DNA from: Akkermansiaceae bacterium
GTDB lineage: Bacteria > Verrucomicrobiota > Verrucomicrobiia > Verrucomicrobiales > Akkermansiaceae
Length of the DNA stretch: 35,657 nt
Assembly: GCA_947491475.1 (NCBI GenBank)
Contig: CANLKN010000034.1
Location: forward strand, 1-35,657
Direction of reading: 5' to 3'
Positions within the stretch are counted from its first letter, which is position 1; each line of letters opens with the position of its first letter. Both the position numbers and the translations under genes were made by a program. The notes below the pieces were generated by a model. The model saw only the letters and a program-made list of their open reading frames with translations, was not told the origin of the DNA and made no database searches. Positions 5,371-13,229 of the stretch are shown piece by piece.

Positions 5371-7482
5371 ATGAAAACCTCGCTGCGCCAGATCGACGAT
5401 CACGCCACCTTCGCGGGCCTCTCCGCGGAGGCCCAGAAAACCGTGTTGGATCGCCTCGGTTGGGTGCAGCGAATCATGGCCGCCGGCCGCGGCGAGAAGG
5501 GCGCGCTCGTCCAACTCGCCGCCGCCTCCCTGCGGTGTGATGCCGGAAGCATCCACCGTTACCTCCGCTACTATAAAGATCGTGGCTGGCAGGGCCTCGT
5601 GGATGGCCGCGCCGCCGCCGGTGCCACCCGCGCCCTGCCCGCTGTGTTTCAGAACTACGTCCGTCAGCTCCACCTCCAAAACCAACGCTCCACCACCGGG
5701 CAGGAAGTCCATCGCCAGATAGTCGAGCGCTGGAGCACATGGAGGCGCACCGGAGATCCAGCCTTCGCCATTCCCGGCTATGACTCGCCACCCGCCGCCG
5801 AGCGCACCGGCTACCCTAAAGGATGGTCCGTCGATTCCATCTATCGCCTCCGCCCCGAGCAACAGGCCCTCTCCACCGTCCGGCAGGGTGCCAAGGCAGC
5901 CGCCGATTTCCTCCCCTCCGTGCTCAAGACCCGCTGTGGCATCCGCTTCGGCCAAGTCGTCTTCTTCGATGACCAGGACTACGACGTCAAGATCGTCGCC
6001 CCCGGCACCAGCATGAAGTCGCTGCGCCCGCAGGGTTTCAACTGCATCGATTATCTGTCAGGTTGTTTCCTCGGCCATCACATCCGCCTCCGCTGGTGGG
6101 ACACCGCAGCAGAGCAATACCGCACCCTCACCCAGCAGGAATTCACTTGGTTCGTCATCGCCCACCTCCAGCGCTACGGCTACCGCTCGGACGATGGCAC
6201 CACCCTGGTCTTCGAGCACGGCACCGCCACCGGATATAATAACCAAGACCTACTCACCTTCTCGGATCACCATTCATTCGACGATGCCCTCGCCGCCGTT
6301 TCCTGCGGCAAGATCCACGTCAACCGCTCCGGCCTCTTTAACTCTCCCGCCTTCGCAGGCATGCTCTTCCGCCCGCAGTCCACTGGTAACTTCCGCTTCA
6401 AGGCCCCGCTGGAATCCATGTTCAATCTTGTGCGCAACCGCATGGCCGCCCTTCCAGGTGCCACCGGCCTCAATCGCGACATGAAGCCCGCCGAGCAATA
6501 CGGGCAGGACCACTACATCGAGCAGCTCATGAAGATCCACGAGCGCCTCGATGAGCAACACCGCCAGTTGCTCGTCTATCCTCTCATGACGCCGCAGCAA
6601 TTCGGCACCGCCGCCGCCGCCGTCTATCAGGCCATCAACTCCCGCACCGAGCACAACCTCCAAGGCTGGGAAGACTGCGGATTCGTCGCCCCGCAGATCC
6701 GCTTCACACCGGATGACCGCAGCCCGTGGATGAGCCAGGACGAGCTCGCCAAGCTCCCGGACGCCGCACGCTCCGCCGCCCTCGCCCTTTCCGAAATCCC
6801 CGGCCATGTCCGCAACCTCAAGCTCTCTCCCGCCCACGTCGCCGAGCACCACGCGCACGAACTCACCAAGCTCCCGGATCACACCATCCCGCTGCTCATC
6901 CCGCGCCAATGGGCACGCCGCGCCGTCGTCAAGTCGGACCGCACCATCTCTATCAGTGATCAACTGTTAGGCCCCGAGCCTTTCCAATACGTCTGCCGCT
7001 TCGAGACTCGCGACGGTGCCCATGTGCTCGCCACCGGCACCGAGTTGCTCTGCTATCTCAATCCCTTCAACCCGGACCGCCTCGCCATCTGCCGCCCGGA
7101 TGGCTCATTCATCGGCACGCTCACTCGCCAAACCCGCGCCAGTTTCCTCGACCAGGCCGCCATCGTTTCCCAGCTCGAAGAACGCGCCAAGCTCAAGGCG
7201 GATCTCGACTCCGCCGTCCGCCCGCACCTCGCCGGACTCATCGGCGAGCGCCAAGCCATGCAGCGCCACAACGACCGCCTCGCCTCCGGCAAGCCCGTCA
7301 CCCCGGAAGAAATCCACCAGGCCCGCCACGAATCCGGACTCAAAGCCGCCAGCACCCGCCGCCTTAACGACTGGGCCGACGAGATGCCGGAAGACATGCC
7401 CGCAGACCTCTTGCAAGACCCTTGCAGCGACGATGCACCGCACATCCCGGAGTCTCAAATCGCCGCCTGGCTCGAAGACTGA
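5371..7482 (+). CDS. MuA-type DDE transposase
   Basis: 703 residues, slightly longer than Mu A (663). N-terminal helix-turn-helix segments (about 20-160) include LAAASLRCDAGSIHRYLR and a second DNA-binding part ending WSVDSIYRLRP. The catalytic RNase-H-like core follows. The first acid is Asp200 or Asp201 (VVFFDDQDY). The segment aligned with Mu IDNTRGA reads VFEHGTAT, putting Glu282 where Asp is expected. The third acid is Glu348 (APLESMFNLV; Mu KPVERAF). A C-terminal beta-barrel-like region and a charged tail follow, the tail being the expected contact site for the MuB-like ATPase. It would cut and join prophage ends to target DNA in integration and replicative transposition. Confidence 0.85.
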   Translation: MKTSLRQIDDHATFAGLSAEAQKTVLDRLGWVQRIMAAGRGEKGALVQLAAASLRCDAGSIHRYLRYYKDRGWQGLVDGRAAAGATRALPAVFQNYVRQLHLQNQRSTTGQEVHRQIVERWSTWRRTGDPAFAIPGYDSPPAAERTGYPKGWSVDSIYRLRPEQQALSTVRQGAKAAADFLPSVLKTRCGIRFGQVVFFDDQDYDVKIVAPGTSMKSLRPQGFNCIDYLSGCFLGHHIRLRWWDTAAEQYRTLTQQEFTWFVIAHLQRYGYRSDDGTTLVFEHGTATGYNNQDLLTFSDHHSFDDALAAVSCGKIHVNRSGLFNSPAFAGMLFRPQSTGNFRFKAPLESMFNLVRNRMAALPGATGLNRDMKPAEQYGQDHYIEQLMKIHERLDEQHRQLLVYPLMTPQQFGTAAAAVYQAINSRTEHNLQGWEDCGFVAPQIRFTPDDRSPWMSQDELAKLPDAARSAALALSEIPGHVRNLKLSPAHVAEHHAHELTKLPDHTIPLLIPRQWARRAVVKSDRTISISDQLLGPEPFQYVCRFETRDGAHVLATGTELLCYLNPFNPDRLAICRPDGSFIGTLTRQTRASFLDQAAIVSQLEERAKLKADLDSAVRPHLAGLIGERQAMQRHNDRLASGKPVTPEEIHQARHESGLKAASTRRLNDWADEMPEDMPADLLQDPCSDDAPHIPESQIAAWLED

Positions 7483-7498
7483 TCTCCAACTCCACACC

Positions 7499-8599
7499 AT
7501 GAGCAAAACTGCTAACAACACCGCCGTCATCGTCTCCGACGATTCCCGCCAAGCACCCGCAACCAAATCGGAAACCGCCCTGGCATCCAGCGCGCACTCC
7601 CGCATCAACATCCCGTTCAACCTCGACAACTGGAAGGATCTGCCGGACGAAACCACCGATCAGCTTGCATGGTTCCACCAGCACGCGCTGGAAGAGGGAC
7701 TCAACTGGAAACAATGCGAGGCCGCCGTCGGCTATTCTAACACCACCATCTACCGCGCCCTCAAAGGCACCTATGAGGGAGATTGGAAAAAAGTCATATC
7801 CGGCATCAAGAGCTATCGCGCCATCGTCGCCGAGCGTTGCGCCATCAAGAACGCCCATTTCTGCGAGACCCGCATCACCAAGCTCGTCACCGGCGGCCTG
7901 AGTTATGCCATGGCGAACAACTCCATCGTCAAGATCACCGGCGAGAGCCGCATGGGCAAGACCGCCTCCGCCAAATGGTGGCGGGACCAGAACAACCACG
8001 GCCGCACCGTATTCATCACCGCCCCGGCCTATGGCGCGGCCCGCGCCCTGCTCAAGGAAATCTCCCTGGCCCTCGGCATCAACCGCAACACCGGCCTCAC
8101 CAACATGCACGAGAGCATCCTGCGCGCTTTTAACGAAAACCGCATGCTCATCGTTGATGAGGCCCATCGCCTGCTGCCAAAGGATCTGCGCAGCGAGCCC
8201 GTCCTGCTGGAAATTCTCCGAGACATCCACGACCGCACCGGCTGCGGCCTCGCCCTGCTCACCACCCGCCGCTTCGACGAAGGTGTTAGAAAATCGGAAT
8301 ACCAATACGAGCAGATTCTCGGCCGCATCGGCATGCCAGTCCAACTCCCGCGCGAATTCACCTGGAGTGATATTTCCGCCATCGTCGAGCAATACCTCCC
8401 ACGGGTGCCCTCGGATCTGCGCAAGGAACTCACCCACATTGCCAACTCCCCCGGCCGCCTCGGCATCCTCTGCGAAACCCTCAAGTTCGCCTCGCGAATC
8501 TCCTCAAAATCCCAGCGCTCCACCTCGGATGAAACCATCCGCACCGCCATCGCCACCCGTCGCCAGATGATGGGAGAACTCCAATACGCCAAAAAGTAA
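7499..8599 (+). CDS. MuB-type AAA+ ATPase, target-DNA selector
   Basis: 366 residues from ATG 7499, 16 bases after the transposase stop; the frame is open further upstream but that part shadows the transposase. Residues 55-95 form a helix-turn-helix (GLNWKQCEAAVGYSNTTIYRALKG) as in Mu B. Walker A is GESRMGKT (148-155) and Walker B is RMLIVDEAHRL. The C-terminal helical part ends in a basic tail. Mu B polymerises on target DNA with ATP, recruits the transposase and gives target immunity. The A-B order is that of Mu. Confidence 0.88.
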   Translation: MSKTANNTAVIVSDDSRQAPATKSETALASSAHSRINIPFNLDNWKDLPDETTDQLAWFHQHALEEGLNWKQCEAAVGYSNTTIYRALKGTYEGDWKKVISGIKSYRAIVAERCAIKNAHFCETRITKLVTGGLSYAMANNSIVKITGESRMGKTASAKWWRDQNNHGRTVFITAPAYGAARALLKEISLALGINRNTGLTNMHESILRAFNENRMLIVDEAHRLLPKDLRSEPVLLEILRDIHDRTGCGLALLTTRRFDEGVRKSEYQYEQILGRIGMPVQLPREFTWSDISAIVEQYLPRVPSDLRKELTHIANSPGRLGILCETLKFASRISSKSQRSTSDETIRTAIATRRQMMGELQYAKK

Positions 8600-8609
8600 C
8601 CCCATCACC

Positions 8610-8864
8610 ATGACCAACCACCCATCCCTCACCGCCGGAGCCTCGCAATGCGATCTCATCCTCGCCGCCCTGGAACGCCGCGCCGGCCGATGGGTGGGCC
8701 TCCTTGATCTTCACCAGGCATCCGGCTCCATGGCCGTGCATTCCCGCATCGCGGACCTCCGCGCCAGGGGACTGGAGATCCAGCACCGCAACCAGCGAGT
8801 GGGCCGCATGATCCATTCCTCCTACCGCCTCCTCACCTCCGACGCCCAGCCCGAACTCTTCTAA
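8610..8864 (+). CDS. Small winged-helix protein
   Basis: 84 residues. QCDLILAALERRAGRWVGL followed by SGSMAVHSRIADLRARGLEI and a basic wing (RNQRVGRMIHSSYRL) is the pattern of small winged helix-turn-helix proteins common in phage early operons. Gene starts 10 bases after the MuB-like gene. It probably binds DNA as an early regulator. Confidence 0.55.
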   Translation: MTNHPSLTAGASQCDLILAALERRAGRWVGLLDLHQASGSMAVHSRIADLRARGLEIQHRNQRVGRMIHSSYRLLTSDAQPELF

Positions 8865-8866
8865 CT

Positions 8867-9136
8867 ATGACCACTCCAAACGCCATCCTCGCCGACCTCT
8901 GCGCCGGTCAATCCACCGACGATTCCATCGCCGGCCGCCTCCGCATCCCGTGCCTGGTCATCGAGGCCATGCTCAAGCGCCATCAGGCCGACGGCCTCTG
9001 CGGCACCCGCGAGATTTCCGACGGCACCCTCACCGTCTGGCACCTCACCGACAAGGGACAGGACGCCGCCCGCCTGCTCAAGCGCAGCGGCCCCAAGATC
9101 CCCCGCCGCCGCGCTCTAACAACCTCCGCGTCATGA
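8867..9136 (+). CDS. Small winged-helix-like protein
   Basis: 89 residues, 2 bases after the previous stop and overlapping the next gene by ATGA. STDDSIAGRLRIPCLVIEAMLKRHQADGL and the strand LTVWHLTDKGQDAARLL look like a compact winged helix (recognition helix plus LTDKG wing as in MarR-like folds). The basic tail GPKIPRRRA could contact DNA. Exact family not recognised. Confidence 0.5.
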   Translation: MTTPNAILADLCAGQSTDDSIAGRLRIPCLVIEAMLKRHQADGLCGTREISDGTLTVWHLTDKGQDAARLLKRSGPKIPRRRALTTSAS

Positions 9137-9651
9137 GCAAGGCCGCAGAAAAACTCCAAGCCCAAGCCGAGCGCCTGCGCCGCCAGCTCGCCGAGGCCGA
9201 GGCCGTCGTCGGGCAGCTCAAAAACAAGCTCGCCCGCACCGAGGCCAAACTCAACGGAGGCCCTGCTCCCTCCACCGGCCTCGATCTCCTCTGGAAAGCC
9301 GCCCGCCCCATCGCCCGCACCCGCAGCAGCAAGATCCGCTGCCGCACCGAGTGGCAGCGCATCCCTGCTCATGAGCGCCCCACCATCCAAACCATCCTCG
9401 ACGCCCTCACCATCTGGAACCGTTGCGCCGAGTGGAAAAAGGACGGAGGCGCATTCATCCCAGGTCTCCACCGTTGGATCAAAGACCGCCAATGGGAAAA
9501 CCTCCCCGAAGATGCCCGCCCGGACCCCGGCGCGCGCTACCGCAGCACCCCAAAACCGGCACCCGCCCAGGAACCAACCGAAGAGGACAAAGCCGCCCTC
9601 GCCGAGTTCCTCAAATTCCGCCCCAGCTCTCCACAACGCATCAACTCCTAA
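9133..9651 (+). CDS. Phage replication-protein-like, coiled-coil N-terminus
   Basis: 172 residues from ATG 9133. Residues 1-40 are a coiled coil (KLQAQAERLRRQLAEAEAVV). The C-terminal part has the pattern of phage replication initiators (lambda O or DnaD-type tail): repeated Trp, 'ALTIWNRCAEWKK' and 'FIPGLHRWIKDRQWEN', matching the common 'hP..Wl....W.d' module. It may recruit host helicase or contact DNA during phage replication. Assignment is by pattern only. Confidence 0.45.
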   Translation: MSKAAEKLQAQAERLRRQLAEAEAVVGQLKNKLARTEAKLNGGPAPSTGLDLLWKAARPIARTRSSKIRCRTEWQRIPAHERPTIQTILDALTIWNRCAEWKKDGGAFIPGLHRWIKDRQWENLPEDARPDPGARYRSTPKPAPAQEPTEEDKAALAEFLKFRPSSPQRINS

Positions 9652-9664
9652 CAATCCCACCAAC

Positions 9665-9883
9665 ATGAACAAAGCCGAAACTAAGACCACCAAGACCGAA
9701 ATCCGTAGCCTCAAAAGCGCCCTCAACAAGCGCCAGAAGGACTCTGCAAAACAGATCGCAGCGCACCGCAAGACCATTCGCGCCAACGAACTGCAAATCA
9801 CCACCATCGAGCGCGAAACCACCGCCTTCGTCAAATCCACCACTGATCGCCTCGCCATCCTCGAAGGCCGCCTCAATTCCTAA
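9665..9883 (+). CDS. Small coiled-coil protein
   Basis: 72 residues from ATG 9665. Entirely helical and charged (EIRSLKSALNKRQKDSAKQI; ANELQITTIERETTAFVK), likely a short coiled coil. It starts 13 bases after the previous stop and is followed by a GTAG-headed palindrome. Function unknown. Confidence 0.45.
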   Translation: MNKAETKTTKTEIRSLKSALNKRQKDSAKQIAAHRKTIRANELQITTIERETTAFVKSTTDRLAILEGRLNS

Positions 9884-9886
9884 CCT

Positions 9887-9909
9887 GTAGCGGCGGTCTG
9901 TGACCGTCG
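9887..9909 (+). repeat. REP-like GTAG-headed palindrome
   Basis: GTAG, then arms CGGCGGTC and GACCGTCG (one G-T-type mismatch) around a TGT loop, directly after the coiled-coil gene. Two more GTAG-headed palindromes occur in the window (16473-16494 and 24765-24787). The tetranucleotide head is the hallmark of REP elements mobilised by RAYT-type transposases. It could also act as a weak terminator. Confidence 0.55.
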
Positions 9910-9930
9910 CACTTACCTAACATCAATATC

Positions 9931-10407
9931 ATGTTTGACCACCTCACCACCGCCGTCCTCATCGCTCGCGGCCGTCAACTCAGAACCCTCATTGACGAGT
10001 CCGAATCCGAGCTCAAACACATCGAGGAAACCCTCCGCTCGCGTGCCCTGGCAATGCCTCACGAACCACTTGCCCAGGGCAACCGCGAAGGCCGTCGCGC
10101 CCGCCTCCGCGATACCGACGAGGAAGTAACCGTGCTATTCGAGAGCGACATCCTAAAAGCCAGCTTCGCCATCGATTCCCCTGTCGCCCACAGCCTGCTG
10201 CCGCTCCTCACCAAGGGACAGATCAGCAACCTCTTCCGCTGCAAAACCACCTACGAGCGCAGCGTCAAGGACGGTCATAAATTCCGCCTCCAATGCGCCG
10301 AACTCCTCGCACCGGACCTTGCCGCCCTTGTCATCGACAAGCTCAAGGACCGCGACCGCAACGGCATCGTGAAAAGCAAGTCCGTCATCGAGTGGAAAGC
10401 TGCCTGA
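9931..10407 (+). CDS. Hypothetical phage early protein
   Basis: 158 residues from ATG 9931. The N-terminal 60 residues are a coiled-coil-like helix (RGRQLRTLIDESESELKHIEETL); the rest is mixed alpha/beta with no recognised motif. It follows a 47-base gap that contains the REP-like palindrome. A host-nuclease-inhibitor role as in Mu Gam would fit the position but is not supported by sequence. Confidence 0.4.
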   Translation: MFDHLTTAVLIARGRQLRTLIDESESELKHIEETLRSRALAMPHEPLAQGNREGRRARLRDTDEEVTVLFESDILKASFAIDSPVAHSLLPLLTKGQISNLFRCKTTYERSVKDGHKFRLQCAELLAPDLAALVIDKLKDRDRNGIVKSKSVIEWKAA

Positions 10408-10512
10408 TTCCTCTCGGCCATGGCACCGGCGCGGCCGGCCACCGCACTCACTCATCACGCCGGTGCCTTCACGCCACAGCGCAGACACCGCCGGACTCCG
10501 GCACAAAAAATC

Positions 10513-10866
10513 ATGGATAAACCACAAGACCCCGAGGCGGCGGAAAACGTCCAAACCACGAACGTCCCGGCGGTTGATCTGCCGCAACTTGTTGTGCTTC
10601 TTCCGTGTCCGTTCTGTGGCGCGAATGGAACATATCCCGAGGACATGGAACCCATCGGAGAACTCTACTGCCAGTGCTCCGATGACAAATGCAGGACGTT
10701 CGGGCCAAGTGGCAAAACGTGGCTGGAAGCGGGGCAAATGTGGAATCGCCGCACTCGGTGCGATCACTGCCGGGAAACTCCGCTATCCCCCACTGAGCGA
10801 GCGCACATGGAATCTCTTCTGCACAAACGCATAAGCCCATGGATCACTGCCCACCATCGACGTTGA
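10513..10866 (+). CDS. Lar-like restriction-alleviation zinc protein
   Basis: 117 residues from ATG 10513. The pattern LLPCPFCGANG (Cys32, Cys35), Cys53, Cys55, Cys60 and MWNRR (76-80) is that of the Lar family of phage and prophage restriction-alleviation proteins, which in Rac prophage modulate type I restriction. An extra CxxC (Cys83, Cys86) after the WNRR motif is not usual. It overlaps the following methyltransferase by 28 bases, which supports a joint anti-restriction module. The 105 bases upstream show no gene. Confidence 0.65.
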   Translation: MDKPQDPEAAENVQTTNVPAVDLPQLVVLLPCPFCGANGTYPEDMEPIGELYCQCSDDKCRTFGPSGKTWLEAGQMWNRRTRCDHCRETPLSPTERAHMESLLHKRISPWITAHHRR

Positions 10867-11576
10867 CTTCGGAAAACAGCCCGCTGGGCAGTGATTCCAT
10901 GCGGCGTCTTGTTCTGCCGGGGGTGGAGCTGTATCTCGGGGATTGCCGCGAACTACTGGCCACTCTGAAGGCCGACGCTGTCATCACCGATCCACCATAC
11001 GGAATCAAGCAAGACAAGGGCATGGGCGGCGGCGGCTACGACTCCACCGGACGCTACAAGCGCAAGCCTCGCCAATACGCGGGAGGATGGGACGATGAAG
11101 CACCCGATGCGGAACTGCTGCAAATGGTCATCGCCTCCGCGCCTGTGGCTGTCCTGTGGGGCGGAAACTACCTGCCATTGGAACGCGGAGGAAAGTGGCT
11201 TGTCTGGAATAAAGAGCAGGTGATGCCCACCTACTCCGATGCGGAACTCGCATGGACAAACGCCAGCGGAATCAGCGTGAAACTCTACACGCTCCACTGC
11301 AACAAAGCGCGGATAGAAATGGGACTGCATCCCACGCAAAAACCCGTGCAACTAATGGCCTGGTCAATGGATCAAGCGAAGGTGGGCGAAGGTGCAACCG
11401 TCCTTGATCCGTTCATGGGAAGCGGCTCGACCGCAATCGCCTGCCTCCGCACGGGGCGGAAATTCATCGGGGTGGAGCGCGACCCCTCACACTTCAAAAC
11501 GGCGGGCGAGCGCATCCGCCAAGAACTCGCCCAAGGGGATCTCTTTCTTGGGCAGAACAGTGAATTAAACCCCTGA
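10839..11576 (+). CDS. Orphan DNA methyltransferase (N6-adenine/N4-cytosine type)
   Basis: 245 residues. Motif IV DPPYGI (51-56) precedes motif I, DPFMGSGST (190-198), a permuted order of the beta class of adenine/cytosine-N4 methyltransferases. LHPTQKPV (163-170) is the usual conserved link in phage enzymes of this class. An alternative start at ATG 10899 would drop 20 residues and remove the overlap with the Lar-like gene. No endonuclease lies nearby, so it probably protects phage DNA from host restriction or marks it for other uses. Confidence 0.8.
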   Translation: MDHCPPSTLTSENSPLGSDSMRRLVLPGVELYLGDCRELLATLKADAVITDPPYGIKQDKGMGGGGYDSTGRYKRKPRQYAGGWDDEAPDAELLQMVIASAPVAVLWGGNYLPLERGGKWLVWNKEQVMPTYSDAELAWTNASGISVKLYTLHCNKARIEMGLHPTQKPVQLMAWSMDQAKVGEGATVLDPFMGSGSTAIACLRTGRKFIGVERDPSHFKTAGERIRQELAQGDLFLGQNSELNP

Positions 11577-11602
11577 AAAGTCCCCATAACTATTTCCCCC
11601 CT

Positions 11603-12562
11603 ATGAAAACCGTCGAAGAAGTCCTGTCCGCATTTGAGACCGCCTCCCTCAAGGCGGGTCTCGCCCGCAACACCCGCAAAACCTACGCGCCCATCATCGC
11701 GGAGTTTGTCGGCCTGCTCAAAGCCGGGAAAATCACCGGCGTCCAGGACTATCTCGACCACCTTTCTTCCGTCAAAAAGCTATCCTCCAACAGCGTCTGG
11801 CACGCGCTCAATCCGCTCAAGTTTCTCTATGAGAAGGTGATTGAAAAGGAGTTTGGTCAATTCGATCTCCCCAAGCGCAACCGCAGCAAGCCGATGCGCT
11901 CCGTCCTCTCCATGACGGACGTTCTCCGCATGCTGGAAATCATGCCGCGCGTCCCGCGCCTTCAAGCCGGAATCCTTGCCGGTGCAGGCCTCCGGATCGA
12001 GAGCGACATGCTCACGCTTCGACTCAAGGACATCCACCTTTCCGAGCGCGTGATCACTATTTATGAGGCCAAGGGAAACAAATCACGGGCCCTCAAAATG
12101 CCGGAGTTTCTGGTGCCGGATATTGAACTCCAAATCAGCGCCTGCCGCCGCCAATGGGAAAAGGACCGCATGCGTGGAATTATCTGCCCGCATCCAGAGC
12201 AATCACTCATGCGGAAACTCGGCAAGCGCACCTTCGGCAGCCTTCCTTGGTATTGGCTTTTCCCATCGCAAAAAGTCCACGGCACCGAGCGCTGGTATTC
12301 CAGCGACAAGCGCCTCGTTTCAGCCCTCCGCGAGGCCGCTGAAACCCTCAACATCACTCAGCGCGTCAATCCCCACGCCCTGCGCCACTCTTACGCCACC
12401 GGCCTCCTGCGCGATGGCGTCGATGTCCGTGTTATTCAGGAGCAAATGGGACACACCAGCCTGGAGACCACCGAGATCTATCTCCACACCGCTGGACTCA
12501 AAACCGTTGCTAGCCCGCTCGATACGGCCGCCCGCATCGTCCAATTCCAAAAACCCGCCTGA
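11603..12562 (+). CDS. Tyrosine recombinase, integron-integrase-like
   Basis: 319 residues. An N-terminal SAM-like arm/core-binding domain (1-90) precedes the catalytic domain. Catalytic residues are visible: Arg131 (AGLRIESD), Lys160 (EAKGNKSR), His258 and Arg261 (PHALRHSYATGLL), His284 (MGHTSLETT) and the nucleophile Tyr293 (IYLH). The segment WYWLFPSQKV plus the basic helix WYSSDKRLVSALREAAE before NPHALRH matches the patch that marks IntI-type integrases rather than XerC/D. It lies near the prophage end beside tRNA-Ser, so it may integrate the element there. In IntI proteins it would instead act on folded attC-like DNA; no attC site is seen here. Confidence 0.8.
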   Translation: MKTVEEVLSAFETASLKAGLARNTRKTYAPIIAEFVGLLKAGKITGVQDYLDHLSSVKKLSSNSVWHALNPLKFLYEKVIEKEFGQFDLPKRNRSKPMRSVLSMTDVLRMLEIMPRVPRLQAGILAGAGLRIESDMLTLRLKDIHLSERVITIYEAKGNKSRALKMPEFLVPDIELQISACRRQWEKDRMRGIICPHPEQSLMRKLGKRTFGSLPWYWLFPSQKVHGTERWYSSDKRLVSALREAAETLNITQRVNPHALRHSYATGLLRDGVDVRVIQEQMGHTSLETTEIYLHTAGLKTVASPLDTAARIVQFQKPA

Positions 12563-12566
12563 CCCC

Positions 12567-13013
12567 ATGGCCAAGATCAACCCAGAACAGCTCGCCAAAT
12601 ACCGCTTCGTCTGGGGCCGCGTCCGCAAGGCCCTGGTCGAGTTCGGCGATTTCAGCTCGGCCGATGCCGAGGCCGAGCGCAAGGCCATCCAGTGCGAGGC
12701 CATCAACTCGGACAAATCCAGCAAGGACTTCACCAACTCCGACCTCAACGATGTCCTGGACGCGTTCGGAAAGATCCTCGTTCTCTTCGACGGCCCCAGC
12801 GACAAGCCGACCAGAAACGCCGAAAACTACATTTGGAGCATCGAGCAGCTCGGCTTACCCGAATCCACCATCAACCACCTGGCCGAGGATGCCTACGGCC
12901 GCACTTCGGACTGGAGCGGCGATTGGCGCAAACTCTCCGAGCGCCGTCTTTGGTGCCTCCGCTGCACCTCCACCAGGCACGCCCGAACCCTGCGGAAACG
13001 CGATTCTGCATGA
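12567..13013 (+). CDS. Mu gp16-like small protein (weak)
   Basis: 148 residues from ATG 12567, 4 bases after the recombinase stop; longer in-frame readings shadow the recombinase. The run SDKSSKDFTNSDLNDVLDAFGKI resembles the DUF1018/Mu gp16 motif 'tGkss..dLsdaeLd.Vl'. The C-terminal part (WSGDWRKLSERRLWCLRC) also resembles its tail. Similarity is only pattern level. Last gene before the prophage right end. Confidence 0.4.
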   Translation: MAKINPEQLAKYRFVWGRVRKALVEFGDFSSADAEAERKAIQCEAINSDKSSKDFTNSDLNDVLDAFGKILVLFDGPSDKPTRNAENYIWSIEQLGLPESTINHLAEDAYGRTSDWSGDWRKLSERRLWCLRCTSTRHARTLRKRDSA

Positions 13014-13018
13014 CCTTT

Positions 13019-13040
13019 GCAACCCTCATGCAACCCTCAT
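13019..13040. repeat. Tandem 11-bp repeat
   Basis: GCAACCCTCAT occurs twice in immediate tandem at 13019-13029 and 13030-13040, with a degenerate third copy (CACACCCTCA) near 13047. It sits just past the last prophage gene and could belong to the element end. Confidence 0.7.
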
Positions 13041-13080
13041 TCAGCCACACCCTCAAAATTCTCATTTGTCTGCAAACTCC

Positions 13081-13188
13081 CCCGATCTGGGCCAGTTCGT
13101 TCTCAGGTCCACCCATCAGCCCCGTTGGCTGCTAAATCCCCGATCTTCGGGCTAATTCGGCTTTTTTTGGCCTAGTTCGGGTTTCTCA
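13081..13188. repeat. Candidate right-end transposase sites of the Mu-like prophage
   Basis: Three related copies of a GG(G)CC(T)A(G/A)TTCG core occur at 13089-13099, 13149-13160 and 13169-13180. Copies 1 and 3 are also followed by TTCTCAG. A longer direct repeat, CCCGATCT...GGGC(C/T)A(G/A)TTCG, starts at 13081 and 13139. Mu ends carry arrays of about 22-base A-protein sites in this arrangement. A terminus near 13188 (ending in TCTCA) is possible, but no target duplication can be verified because the left end is outside the window. Confidence 0.4.
13138..13168 (+). terminator. Weak terminator candidate after the early operon
   Basis: A short hairpin CCCGA-TCT-TCGGG followed 12 bases later by seven T residues (13162-13168). 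The stem is short, so confidence is low; it also coincides with the repeat array. Confidence 0.3.
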
Positions 13189-13229
13189 GTTGCGCTGCCT
13201 GCTCTCAGCCTCCGCGTAGTGTAAAACCG

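Noticed and set aside
5152-5955. Long minus-strand open frame of 267 residues across the start of the transposase
   Set aside because: It is the reverse-strand shadow of the transposase and its upstream gene in GC-rich DNA, with Gly-rich low-quality sequence and no motif.
7364-8437. Minus-strand open frame of 357 residues opposite the MuB-like gene
   Set aside because: Composition (Gly, Ala, Asp runs) matches the complement of a GC-rich coding strand; the plus-strand ATPase with Walker motifs explains the region.
8862-9918. Recurring YTAAC sequences before starts in the early operon, considered as attC-like core sites for the IntI-like integrase
   Set aside because: Each is a TAA stop codon followed by C; no paired inverse core (GTTRRRY) or imperfect hairpin was seen.
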